The position numbers and the translations under genes are program-made. DNA of 64,000 bases from the NCBI GenBank assembly GCA_022984795.1, contig JALIHJ010000008.1:62001-126000 (forward strand), written 5' to 3'. This DNA comes from Fabrea salina (Eukaryota > Ciliophora > Heterotrichea > Heterotrichida > Fabreidae). Of the stretch, positions 8,901 through 16,823 are shown piece after piece. The notes below the pieces were generated by a model. The model had not been told where the DNA came from. It saw only the letters and a list, made by a program, of their open reading frames with translations, and ran no database searches. Position 1 is the first letter of the stretch. Each line of letters opens with the position of its first letter.

Positions 8901-11258
8901 CCTCCCTGCTGAAACCCACTTGATGGAACTCAAACTAGGAATTCTTTGGAAGTTGTGGATTTCTCCTTTGGTTTGAATTCCTGCGTACTTAGCGTAGCCT
9001 GCACAGTAAACATCCCCTTCGCTGTTCAGTAGCAAAGTGTGGTGTTCTCCACAAGCTACACTTTTCAACTTACAAGTTAGTTTGGGGTAAAATGTTTTAG
9101 AATCTAAGCACACTGGACTGAGTAAGTCCGTGGTTTCTGGAATGCCTAACTTGCCTTTCCAGTTACTGCCCCAAACCCAGACTTTGGAGGAGTAATCTAC
9201 TGCCACTGTGTGGTCTACTCCACAACTTATCTTTTTGATGTTAGGAATTCCTAAAACTGCTCTAGGGATGAACTGCACATTAGAAAGTGTGGTTAGCACT
9301 GACTCGCCAAGACCAAGTTTGCCGTTGTCTGCGTTGCCGCATGTGTAGACTTCTCCGTTTTTAGCAATGAAAGCAGAGTGTTCCGGTCCACAAGCTACAG
9401 ACTTGATTTCTATTCTTTTGAAAACTCCAATTGTTTGGGGAGTTGCTAAGTAGCTAGACTCAGAGTCAAGGTTCATTCCTAGTTGGCCTTGTTGGTTGTT
9501 GCCCCAAGCGTAGACCTTTCCACTATTAGTTAGGGCTATGCAGGACTCCCCACTTGAGCTCAACGTTGTTATTTTTTCGTGTTTTAAAGTGTCCAGTAGT
9601 AAGGGAACATAAGAGTTTATTCCTCTGAACCCAGAAGCAGGTTTAAGTTCTTGAGACTCACAGTCTTCCTGCAAGCCTGTGACTGAGTTGCCTAGTTGGC
9701 CCTTTTCGTTAGTTCCCCAACATAGCAACTCCCCTGAGTCAGTTAAGCAGTAAGTGTTAAACTCACTGCAACTCACTGAAACTATAGCATTAGAATTCAA
9801 AGGCATTTCCAACTTAAACTTTTCTTTGGACAATTTAACTCTAGGAGCTTTAAACCTGACTTCTTTAGGGATATTTTCTTCAGTTGATTTGGTTTTAAAG
9901 CCAAGTTTGCCGTCAGCAGAACAGCCCCAGGCAAATATTTGTCCAGTTTTGGCCAAAGCAAGTCCATGTTTGTAACCTAGACAAAAGTCTACTATTTTCA
10001 AAGAAGCCATTTGAGTTCCGATGCCTACTCTACTAGGAACTAGCAGGGGTTCTCCTCCCGATACAGGAACTCCAAGTCTTCCGTTTTTAGAGTTGCCCCA
10101 AGTCCACACTTCTCCGTTCATGCCTAAAACTCCTGAGTGGAAAAAAGACAAGCTTAACTTCAGCATATACTTTCCTTCAAAGAACTCTACTTCGCGTGGT
10201 TCAGTTTCGTTTTTAAGCTCTCCGTGGCCTAACCTTCCGTAAGTGCCTATTCCCCAGGTGTAAACTTTCCCCACTGAAATACACCCACTGTGGCTGTGTC
10301 CTGCTGCAATTGACTCCACGTTTCTGAGTCCAGGAATCACTCTAGGCTCTAGTTCAAGGTTGCTTCCATAGCCTAAGCGGCCTCCGTCTCCAAGTCCCCA
10401 CGAGTAAACTTGGTTTTCATTGTCTAGCGCTAAGGAGTGGAACCCTCCTCCTGCTACTTCTTCTACAAAGTCTGCCTGGATCCTTACTTCTGAGGGGTAA
10501 AATCTGTCCTCAGAGTCGCCTGTTCCTAGTTGTCCGTAGGCATTTGCCCCCCAAGCGTAAAGCTTCCCGTTGGAGATTGCAAGTGTATGGGCTCCTCCAC
10601 AAGCTACTTTGGAAACAGAGATTTCTTCCTGGAAGCTAACTATTCGGTCTTTGAGTTCAAAGCCTTCTTCAGCTAGGGTTTGGTTGCCTCTGCCCAGTCT
10701 CCCGTTTTCAGTGGCTCCCCAAGTGAGCACTATGCCTTCATCGAGTCTGTTGCCGTAGAGTTGGTCTCTGAACTCTTTGTACTTGAGTTTTCCTGGTTTG
10801 TTTGCTTTTTGCATAAGCAAGTTAACTATTTCTTCTATAACTTCTTCTTTAGTGTAATCTTCATTGGAAATTTGGAACCTTCCAAAGAACTCGGTGATTT
10901 GGTCTTTGGTGATGTACTCTTTGCAGTTCCAGTCAGTTTCATGAATACTTGAAAGTTTCTTAGGCTTCAGTTGCGACAAAACCACCGAAAACACAGACGA
11001 CACGTCAAACTTGTCCGAATAGACAAGTTTAAGTGAGGGCAGTGAAGTCTCCTTAGCTACAATAGCTGTGTGCGCGTCGCCTGCAGCTACCTGAACTGCT
11101 GAGTAAGTAGTGTCTACTGACCTCAGTGGGAACTTAAAAGGCTCTGGGTAAGAAAACCCTAAAAGTTCTTTGACTCCCAACTCGTTGCACCCTGACCTGC
11201 CCCAGACGTAAACTCCCTCAGAAATAACTACGCTATGGTTGATTCCGCAACCCAACAT
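5988..11258 (-). CDS. RCC1-repeat / IQGAP-type RasGAP / zinc-finger protein
   Basis: 1756 aa from ATG 11258; an upstream in-frame extension has no supporting ATG and would run into the divergent gene. Residues ~1-870 are RCC1 propeller blades (many VYVWG, AWGANAYGQLG, HSLALD units), interrupted near 130-190 by an EF-hand-like helical insert. Residues ~975-1240 resemble the RasGAP domain of IQGAPs (LYEYLMGCLQSHPCYLACVIQ; SLFFLPIIEIL). Near 1450-1475 is a RanBP2-like zinc finger (WQCFECGNTQNGW, then KCKEC). Residues ~1515-1745 match the RasGAP C-terminal domain (FTVEYLLAEGILVDY, GSFEVRIVLKD). Likely a cytoskeletal or small-GTPase scaffold. The zinc finger may bind ubiquitin or RNA; which one cannot be told from sequence. 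Confidence 0.8.
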   Translation of the reverse strand: MLGCGINHSVVISEGVYVWGRSGCNELGVKELLGFSYPEPFKFPLRSVDTTYSAVQVAAGDAHTAIVAKETSLPSLKLVYSDKFDVSSVFSVVLSQLKPKKLSSIHETDWNCKEYITKDQITEFFGRFQISNEDYTKEEVIEEIVNLLMQKANKPGKLKYKEFRDQLYGNRLDEGIVLTWGATENGRLGRGNQTLAEEGFELKDRIVSFQEEISVSKVACGGAHTLAISNGKLYAWGANAYGQLGTGDSEDRFYPSEVRIQADFVEEVAGGGFHSLALDNENQVYSWGLGDGGRLGYGSNLELEPRVIPGLRNVESIAAGHSHSGCISVGKVYTWGIGTYGRLGHGELKNETEPREVEFFEGKYMLKLSLSFFHSGVLGMNGEVWTWGNSKNGRLGVPVSGGEPLLVPSRVGIGTQMASLKIVDFCLGYKHGLALAKTGQIFAWGCSADGKLGFKTKSTEENIPKEVRFKAPRVKLSKEKFKLEMPLNSNAIVSVSCSEFNTYCLTDSGELLCWGTNEKGQLGNSVTGLQEDCESQELKPASGFRGINSYVPLLLDTLKHEKITTLSSSGESCIALTNSGKVYAWGNNQQGQLGMNLDSESSYLATPQTIGVFKRIEIKSVACGPEHSAFIAKNGEVYTCGNADNGKLGLGESVLTTLSNVQFIPRAVLGIPNIKKISCGVDHTVAVDYSSKVWVWGSNWKGKLGIPETTDLLSPVCLDSKTFYPKLTCKLKSVACGEHHTLLLNSEGDVYCAGYAKYAGIQTKGEIHNFQRIPSLSSIKWVSAGREHSLAVNSRGQLYGWGKNTHSKLGPGPFQYNSDSEFVLPSQIILNIDKVFYRAACGTKHSVALSKDGCVFVWGDTGSGRLGIKEVTQGELAKPTLVSSIVSWLKKNQKAKQTKQKSEVRGDYFLQSLLNNEPLENTEEVLLSQDRQLLQTFEELLEEFGQVKEVENERLSILSNIESVCVSHIQQIPSVAYPKFKLTLPPFISKNIQLYEYLMGCLQSHPCYLACVIQKNPNLTASQVTLTLTATFGSMTNNPWLIRKFMMFYKLILKHCIQKTDFKRSLKVKAGDLPSLLYFHLLHSQPCNTKLINQLSTEIMKILYITVKEAQTHLEKEMQHIPSYAYNDKVQEALNFRNLEEQYDNLGEELITRLQERKVLFGVVVQKVLRKIRAVLYQDPKVSNVFDSRKKLSDEIKFMFKDIPALFKEHFLSESITEAGIKILNSKVVSLFFLPIIEILKEPRQVKKVAISEFETSFKECNCSFEEFVRDHEKNLGVIASYLENVSERNLVGSSPAETEELQSTNDSYLKELADALTHVSDLNLADLVLGDMLRQSLQPEDPNLTISVEDVTSVHTLLYANRHFIAGEFTEDDPVYLILETLGDVSVLFDKVRQGNTRTVKVNLSLPVRWLLSEKAVQSCVDCKMPLTYSLLKKKPSEEFRETPTSISTLWQCFECGNTQNGWHMKCKECTSVRRDFPPENIFQNYKPEYCSTELKMFLELLQNIPELPPSVKPQDFLLSLVEKDKVSHHVQNSIRKFLKRLLKQGRKNLTKKQRVDEMISLLEFQAKHEYELRVLHKSYQDSIFQMLGQIQDEIKVEVLKFNQNTKDKLLKALEDSASFEYLKNPTKKDSVQTNNCKAQGRFTVEYLLAEGILVDYNLPKVVAKKTICYFSETNTGSFEVRIVLKDTKTTRCLSSKNLELKLVGFEITPEKLKAMRRTMNSRAHTSFADGRVTFDVFGLVRMLGSLLGNSKKST

Positions 11259-11279
11259 TGCAAAAATGGTATAAACATA

Positions 11280-11819
11280 ATGGACATAGAGTTGCCATGC
11301 AGTATGTGTTTCCGCGAAAAACCAAGATACCTTAGGCAATGCAAGTGCTTATACTGCGAAAGGTGCAAAGCAGAGTGTGGAGAAGTCTGCAACTGCGGGG
11401 GCTCAGGGGGCTTTTTGGACCTTAAACACAACTGCCCAAACGAAGTTTTGATGGCAGGACTCGACCCAACGCGCCAAATGCGCAAAACTTCAGAAGCAAT
11501 TGTGGAGAAGCTGTTCCAGGTACTTCAAGGAGCACTCCAGACTCTACACACTTCTCTAGAAATCAAACTCAAGCACCAAGCTCAGCTCCAAAAACACCTA
11601 CTTGACAAAATCAACAGACTAACGGCTCAGAACAAAGAGCTGTCGACAAAGATGTCTTACTCGCCTTTCCAAGAAAGAGACACTACTCCTAGACTGTCTT
11701 TCTCGGAGTCGTTCAGGTACTCAACTCCTCAGGGTATCCGCCCTGTGAGGCCTATCCAGTCCTCTGCTAAAAAGCCTTTCCAGCACGAGGGCTTTGCTAG
11801 TTTCTTCAGCCGAAGGTAG
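11280..11819 (+). CDS. RING-finger coiled-coil protein, Zip3/RNF212-like
   Basis: 179 aa from ATG 11280 (an earlier in-frame start lies inside the divergent gene). The N-terminal ~40 residues hold an incomplete-looking RING (CSMCF, then CKCLYCERCKAECGEVCNC), residues ~65-125 form a coiled coil, and the tail is Ser/Arg/Pro rich. That order (N-terminal RING, short coil, Ser-rich tail) is typical of the meiotic Zip3/RNF212/HEI10 SUMO or ubiquitin ligases, which stabilise crossovers. The assignment rests on architecture and size, so a different small E3 is possible. Its stop codon directly abuts the stop of the convergent gene. Confidence 0.5.
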   Translation: MDIELPCSMCFREKPRYLRQCKCLYCERCKAECGEVCNCGGSGGFLDLKHNCPNEVLMAGLDPTRQMRKTSEAIVEKLFQVLQGALQTLHTSLEIKLKHQAQLQKHLLDKINRLTAQNKELSTKMSYSPFQERDTTPRLSFSESFRYSTPQGIRPVRPIQSSAKKPFQHEGFASFFSRR

Positions 11820-14651
11820 TTAGTACTTATAAGTTTTGTAATTTCTTTGGAAGTCTTTTAGCTCTGCCTTGGCTTCGTGGAAGTCCCTTTTCAGGGCGCG
11901 TATTTGGCTGTTGAAGTCTTCGGCTTCTTTTTGTCTTAACTTAGCAATTTGTTCTTTTTGGAGTCTTTCGTCCTGCAAGAAGTCTTCTAGTTCTTTGATT
12001 CTGAGTTCTAGTGTTTTAGTGTTTTCTTCGTACCTTTCGCGCAGTAACTGGTGGTCTTCTGAGTTCCTAGCTAAGTTTTCAGTTCTGGACTTGAAGTGTT
12101 GTAGGTCTTGTTTGAGTTGTGACACTTGTTGTTCGTACTCCTGAATAGTTTTGTTGAGTTCTTCTTTGTGTCTTTTCTTTAAGTGGTGGAGTTTGTGGGT
12201 GTAGTCTTCTTTTTGTTGGTTAAGTGTAGTTTTCAGTTGGGTTAGTTCTTGTTCGTACTTCGATTGGAGTTGCTGGGTAGACCTTTTAAGCATGTTTTGG
12301 GAGTTGGACTTGATTTTTAGGGCTTCTTGGTCTACTTCTTTTTGGAGTTGGTCAAAAGCTTCAGTGTTGGTTTGGAGTTTGATTTTGAGTTTCTCGATTT
12401 GGTTTCTTAAGTCTTCGTTTTCGTTTATTAAGCTTTTGTAGTTGATGTTGAGGTTTTTGAGTTTCTCGGTTGCAGAGTTCTTTTGTTCAATTAGGTTTTT
12501 GATGGCTTTTCTGAGTCCTTCCATGTCGGTGTCTTCCCACCAAGATATTTTTTCGTCGAGTATGTTTTGTTCGGCCCTTTCGAGTTTTTTCTTCCATTCT
12601 TCTTTGGTGGACTTTTTCTGTTTGCCTATGGTTTGTTCGTGCTTTTTTTGGTTGTGTGCTTCGTAGTCTATGAGTTTGATGCCTATTTCTTGAGACAGGG
12701 CGTCTAGAGTGTTGGCAAAAGAGTTCAGTTCGTAAACTGAGTTTTGTTGGATGCTGTAGACTTCGGCTTTTATTTCTTTGAAGGTTTGTTTGAAGTTGCG
12801 GTTGAGTTTGGAGACCAGCCAGTTGTTTTTGAGTTTTTCTTGACTGAGTTTATTGAGGATGTCTTTGTCGTGAGAAGACTTTTTAACCATTTCGTACTCA
12901 GTTTCTTCGAGTTTGCTGCCTAACTCCCTGATTCTTCTGTCTCTTTCTTCTAGGTCCGCTTGTAAGCCTTTAATAAACACTTCTAGTTCTTCAATTTTGT
13001 ACTTAGTTTCGTTGTGGGTGAACTTTTCGTTATCTAGTTTCTCACAGAGAGTTTCTTTTTCAGTTCTGAATTCAAAAGTTTTTTGCTGAAGTGAGTTTTG
13101 GAGTTCCTGGATCTTTTGTTGGTCCTGAGAAATGGTTTCTGAGTACTGAAGACTATGGGACTCCAGTTCTTTAACTTTGCTTTCAAGTGACTTTTTTTCA
13201 GCTTGGACTTGGCCAGTGTGAGTTTTGAGGTCTGAAAGTGAGTTTTCGAGTTGTTGGATTCTTTGTTGGCTTTTTTGGTTTTCTGAGTTAAGAGAAGACT
13301 TGAGTTCTTCTACACTTAACTTACTTTTTTGGAGTTCCGAAGTTAAGTTTTGGTTTTGGCTTTCGAGTTGACTGAGTTGGAAAGACCTTTGTGAACTTTC
13401 GTGAGTGAGTTTTTCTTTTGCAGAGAGTTCTTCAGAGAGTTGCTTTTGGAGGTCTTGGGTTTCGCTTTTGGACTGGGTTAAGTGGTGGTTTACTTGTTGG
13501 AGTTCTTGTTCTTTAGCTTCGTACCTCTGTTTCCAGGTTTCTTCGGTTTTGTGGTTTTCGAGTTCACATTGTTTGAGTTTTTTTTTGTAGCTTAGGTGGA
13601 GGTCTTCTAGTGCTTTGTCGTGGACTGACTTAGGTACAAAGTTGGTTTCTACTTCTTTGACCTTTTGTTGCATCATGTCTACAAGGTGCTTTTCGTTTTC
13701 TTGGCTTTTGTGGATTTGGTTTTGGACTTCTTGGTGCATTTCTGCTATTTTCTTGTCTAAGAGTTGCATGTACTGGGCTTCTATTTTTTTGACTTGTTCG
13801 TTGTGGGCTGCAGTTAGTTCTTTTTCTTTGGAGTAAAGGGCTTCTTCCAGTCGGTTGTCTGCTTTTTGAGAGAAGTTTTTAAGTTGTTCTTGGAAGTGGT
13901 GTTCTTGTTGCTGGAGTTGTTCTTGGTAGTGGTTGGATTCTTTGTGGAGTTTTTCGAGTTTTTCTTTTTGTTCTTTGATCTTTTTTTTGAGTCGGTTTGA
14001 CTTAGTTTTGAACTTTTCTAGGAGTTTGTGGATGGTTGCTTGGTTGGAGGTGTTTTCTTCTTGGAACTGTTGTTGGACGTTATTGAATTCGTTCCTCATG
14101 GCTTCTCTTTCTTGCTTGAGGTAGTCGTACTTTTCAAGTAGTTCTTGGTGCTGTTCAGACAGTTTGTGGTACTTAGTTTCTGCTGATTTTAAAGCTTGTT
14201 TGGTTTGTTCGTAGGCATCGTGTAGATCCCTGCACTGGGTTTCTAAGTCAGAGCACTTTCTGCTGGAGTAGTAAAGTTCTTCTTTGTAGTGGTTTAGTTC
14301 TAGGTCTTCTCTGAGTTTTTGACTGAGGTCTGTGTTTTGTCTTTGGAGACTTTGAATTTGTTGGTTTAGTTGGAAGACTTCATTTTGCAGGCGGGAAATA
14401 GTTTGTTCTTTTTCAGAAGCCATGGTTTCTTCAAAGAGCTCCTTAGCCCTCTGGGCTGCAAATTCTTGAGAAAGGGGACTTTCTTTCATGGCTTGGTATA
14501 TTTGGTCAGAGTTGACTTCTTGCATGAAATCTTGTAAGTGCTGGGACAAAGAAGCTAGTCTTGCTTCGTACTCTTCTTCTGGGGACTTTTTGCGGGACTC
14601 AAAAAAGTTAGAAGGCAAGCTGTGCCGCAAGGGGTCTTCTCTGGAGTACAT
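11820..14651 (-). CDS. Long coiled-coil protein
   Basis: 943 aa. After a ~75-residue non-coil head, almost the whole protein is heptad coiled coil rich in Gln, Glu, Lys and Leu, with a short break near residues 600-690 that contains WWEDTDMEGLRKAI. There is no catalytic or membrane motif. Coils of this kind are common in ciliate basal-body, rootlet and cortical proteins, but no specific family can be named. It ends with KTYKY and a TAA whose complement touches the TAG of the convergent RING gene without a spacer base. Confidence 0.75.
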   Translation of the reverse strand: MYSREDPLRHSLPSNFFESRKKSPEEEYEARLASLSQHLQDFMQEVNSDQIYQAMKESPLSQEFAAQRAKELFEETMASEKEQTISRLQNEVFQLNQQIQSLQRQNTDLSQKLREDLELNHYKEELYYSSRKCSDLETQCRDLHDAYEQTKQALKSAETKYHKLSEQHQELLEKYDYLKQEREAMRNEFNNVQQQFQEENTSNQATIHKLLEKFKTKSNRLKKKIKEQKEKLEKLHKESNHYQEQLQQQEHHFQEQLKNFSQKADNRLEEALYSKEKELTAAHNEQVKKIEAQYMQLLDKKIAEMHQEVQNQIHKSQENEKHLVDMMQQKVKEVETNFVPKSVHDKALEDLHLSYKKKLKQCELENHKTEETWKQRYEAKEQELQQVNHHLTQSKSETQDLQKQLSEELSAKEKLTHESSQRSFQLSQLESQNQNLTSELQKSKLSVEELKSSLNSENQKSQQRIQQLENSLSDLKTHTGQVQAEKKSLESKVKELESHSLQYSETISQDQQKIQELQNSLQQKTFEFRTEKETLCEKLDNEKFTHNETKYKIEELEVFIKGLQADLEERDRRIRELGSKLEETEYEMVKKSSHDKDILNKLSQEKLKNNWLVSKLNRNFKQTFKEIKAEVYSIQQNSVYELNSFANTLDALSQEIGIKLIDYEAHNQKKHEQTIGKQKKSTKEEWKKKLERAEQNILDEKISWWEDTDMEGLRKAIKNLIEQKNSATEKLKNLNINYKSLINENEDLRNQIEKLKIKLQTNTEAFDQLQKEVDQEALKIKSNSQNMLKRSTQQLQSKYEQELTQLKTTLNQQKEDYTHKLHHLKKRHKEELNKTIQEYEQQVSQLKQDLQHFKSRTENLARNSEDHQLLRERYEENTKTLELRIKELEDFLQDERLQKEQIAKLRQKEAEDFNSQIRALKRDFHEAKAELKDFQRNYKTYKY

Positions 14652-14680
14652 TTTGAAAAGCTATTTTAATAAATTTAAGA

Positions 14681-16378
14681 TTAGTAGTTAGCTGAAGTTT
14701 TGGCATAGGTTTCTTGGTTCAGGTCGAGCAAACTAGTGACTTCTACCATAGTAGGTCTGCTTTCTTTTTCGTAGGTAAGCATTGAACCCAGTAGTCTTTT
14801 AAGCCAGTCGTAACGAACTCCTTGAATGATTCTTTGAAGGTCTTGTTGCTTACTTCTGGTGTTCAGTCCAGTGATGTTGTCTTGGGAGTATATTTGCAAA
14901 AAGGTGATTCCTAAAGAGTACACGTCAACCTTGGACATGTTTACTTCAGTTGTGTCTCCGTACCTTTGAGGGTTGGCTCTGTGGAGACTCCGGGGGTCTT
15001 CAATCTCAGGGGCCATGTACCCCACAGTTCCCATGATGGGCAGGTCTCTGGTAAGTTTAACAGTAGTAGCTCCTTGGAAGTGCTTTGAAATGTTGAAGTC
15101 TGCTACTTTAAGGTTCCCTCCTTTCACAAAGATGTTGTCAGGTTTAATGTCGTTGTGGAATATTTTTTCGGTGTGCAGAAAGGCAAAGCAGTCTACAAGG
15201 TCTCTGAACATACTCCAAAGTTCCTGTTCAGTGTAGGGGTTGCTTGCCTTGGCTCTTTCATTGATCACCTCAGTTAAGTTCTTTTCGCAGAGTTCCATAA
15301 CCATTCCCACTCTGGTGAAGGTTTTTGACTCCTTGGTTACTTGGTCAGTGAATCCTCCATAGTAGTCCAAAAACAAGTTCCTTTTTCCAGACAGGAACTT
15401 CATGATTCCAATTTCGTTCTGGATTGATTTGACTTCTTCGTTGTTTTGAGTTATGTAGATCTTAACTGCAACTTGAGTTCCAGGTGAACTGTTTAAAGAG
15501 GCTTTCCAGATCTCAACTCCTTCTCCTGTGGACCTTTTGTGGGTGTAAAGAGTGTCTAGGTGTTTAATGTCATCGACTGACTTAACTATTTCTTGGAACT
15601 CTGAAGGCTTGGCTTGGGGCAAAAAGGCTTCTCCTGACTTGATCTTTTTGTACTGTTCAACGTCGAACACAGGCACTTCTCCATACTGGGTTTCGAACTC
15701 CTGAACGCTGGTTAAGTATTCTTGCTGGAGTCCTTTAAGTGCTTTTATTTGGCTCACTACTTCTTTTCTTTTGTCTAAACTTTTGGAATCGTCCTCTACG
15801 AAGTCAATGGCTAAGTTCACTAAGATGTTTTTGGTTTCTTTTAAGTCACAACAACTTTCAACTTCAACTAGCTGTTTAGTTACTTCTTCAATTTCTTCAG
15901 TTTGCATTTTTTCTCTGAGTTCTGACATCAAAACGCTTTTCAGTTTAGTTGCTATAAAGCCTTTTTCAGTTGTGGTGTCTGATACTTCAAACTCCTTTTC
16001 ATAGATCTCAATCAGGTTCAGCCACTGGATGAGTTCAGTGGTGCTTTGGCAACTGCACACTGAGTTCATGATTGAAGAAATGATTTCTTTAGTGATTTCT
16101 GAAACTGCAACTTTAGTTGATAAACGCTTTAACTCGCCAATAGCTTGTTGGGCGTCCGTCAACTTAACTTCTTCACAAAGAGTTAAAGAGTTTATGAACA
16201 CTGCAGAGTATAGGTCAAAGGCTTTCTGAGGAGTGTTTCTGGTAAAGCTAGGCTTAAGGGAGTCTAGCTCTTCCAAAGTAAGGTCGTAAGGCCTTTCAGC
16301 AAGAGGAGCCAGTTCTGGGGGAAAAGTTCCTTTTGCTTCTGAAGAAAGACTTCCTATGCAAGAGTGAAGATCAGCCAT
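14681..16378 (-). CDS. Atypical Ser/Thr protein kinase (HND...DFN)
   Basis: 565 aa. Residues ~1-275 are a helical N-terminal region with no recognised domain. The kinase domain is at ~285-550: AVKIY (VAIK lysine), an E in the aC region, HNDIKPDNIF in the catalytic loop (HRD has become HND) and VADFNISK in place of DFG. The catalytic Asp, Lys and Asn, the Mg-binding Asp and the APE-like APEIED are present. The Arg of HRD normally contacts the activation-loop phosphate, so its loss suggests regulation without loop phosphorylation. The Gly-rich loop is poorly preserved. Probably active but unusual. Confidence 0.8.
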   Translation of the reverse strand: MADLHSCIGSLSSEAKGTFPPELAPLAERPYDLTLEELDSLKPSFTRNTPQKAFDLYSAVFINSLTLCEEVKLTDAQQAIGELKRLSTKVAVSEITKEIISSIMNSVCSCQSTTELIQWLNLIEIYEKEFEVSDTTTEKGFIATKLKSVLMSELREKMQTEEIEEVTKQLVEVESCCDLKETKNILVNLAIDFVEDDSKSLDKRKEVVSQIKALKGLQQEYLTSVQEFETQYGEVPVFDVEQYKKIKSGEAFLPQAKPSEFQEIVKSVDDIKHLDTLYTHKRSTGEGVEIWKASLNSSPGTQVAVKIYITQNNEEVKSIQNEIGIMKFLSGKRNLFLDYYGGFTDQVTKESKTFTRVGMVMELCEKNLTEVINERAKASNPYTEQELWSMFRDLVDCFAFLHTEKIFHNDIKPDNIFVKGGNLKVADFNISKHFQGATTVKLTRDLPIMGTVGYMAPEIEDPRSLHRANPQRYGDTTEVNMSKVDVYSLGITFLQIYSQDNITGLNTRSKQQDLQRIIQGVRYDWLKRLLGSMLTYEKESRPTMVEVTSLLDLNQETYAKTSANY

Positions 16379-16447
16379 TTATAGATTATAATTTTAAAGG
16401 CTGTAACTTAGTAAGTGGACTACTTCTATTACTAAAAACTCAACTAC

Positions 16448-16816
16448 TTACTTAGGAGGTAGTCTGCCCATCAAAGCATGGTTTTCACGAATGACTTCCA
16501 GCTTCCTAACGACTTCCCGGTTGGTCACCATTTTCATAATAGAGTACAAAGGCAAAACAATAGAGATTGTAGCTAGCCCGTACAACTTAGGGTTTTCTGT
16601 GATGAGGGTGTTGGGAAAGTACCTTTTGATACTTGCAGCAAAGGATATTGCCAACACCACAGACCCGTACACCTTAAACTTGCGTTCAGTGTTTGCTTGG
16701 TCAATGAGTTCTCTTTCTTTGCTGTTAATCGGAGTAATGCTAAGTAAGTTCTGGGCTTTTTCATCTTCTCTTTTGAGTTTTTCTAAAGTGGCCTGTGACA
16801 CAAGTATGTTTCCCAT
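16448..16816 (-). CDS. Small membrane protein with MGN start
   Basis: 122 aa, not recognised. The N-terminus MGNILVS has Gly2 and could be N-myristoylated, although residue 6 is Val and not the favoured Ser/Thr. Two hydrophobic segments at about 48-62 and 80-95 look like membrane spans or a hairpin, flanked by charged helices. Its ATG lies only 7 bp after the stop of the START-domain gene on the same strand, so its mRNA must start inside that gene or have a leader of almost nothing. Confidence 0.55.
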   Translation of the reverse strand: MGNILVSQATLEKLKREDEKAQNLLSITPINSKERELIDQANTERKFKVYGSVVLAISFAASIKRYFPNTLITENPKLYGLATISIVLPLYSIMKMVTNREVVRKLEVIRENHALMGRLPPK

Positions 16817-16823
16817 ATTATTA

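Noticed and set aside
11259-11339. N-terminal extension of the RCC1-RasGAP protein and of the RING protein into each other
   Set aside because: The extra minus-strand codons have no supporting ATG in a good context and overlap the RING domain; the RING extension overlaps RCC1 codons.
13405-14124. Antisense Ser/Phe/Trp-rich frames opposite coiled-coil genes
   Set aside because: They are mirror frames of Gln/Glu/Lys-rich coding sequence and have no independent features.
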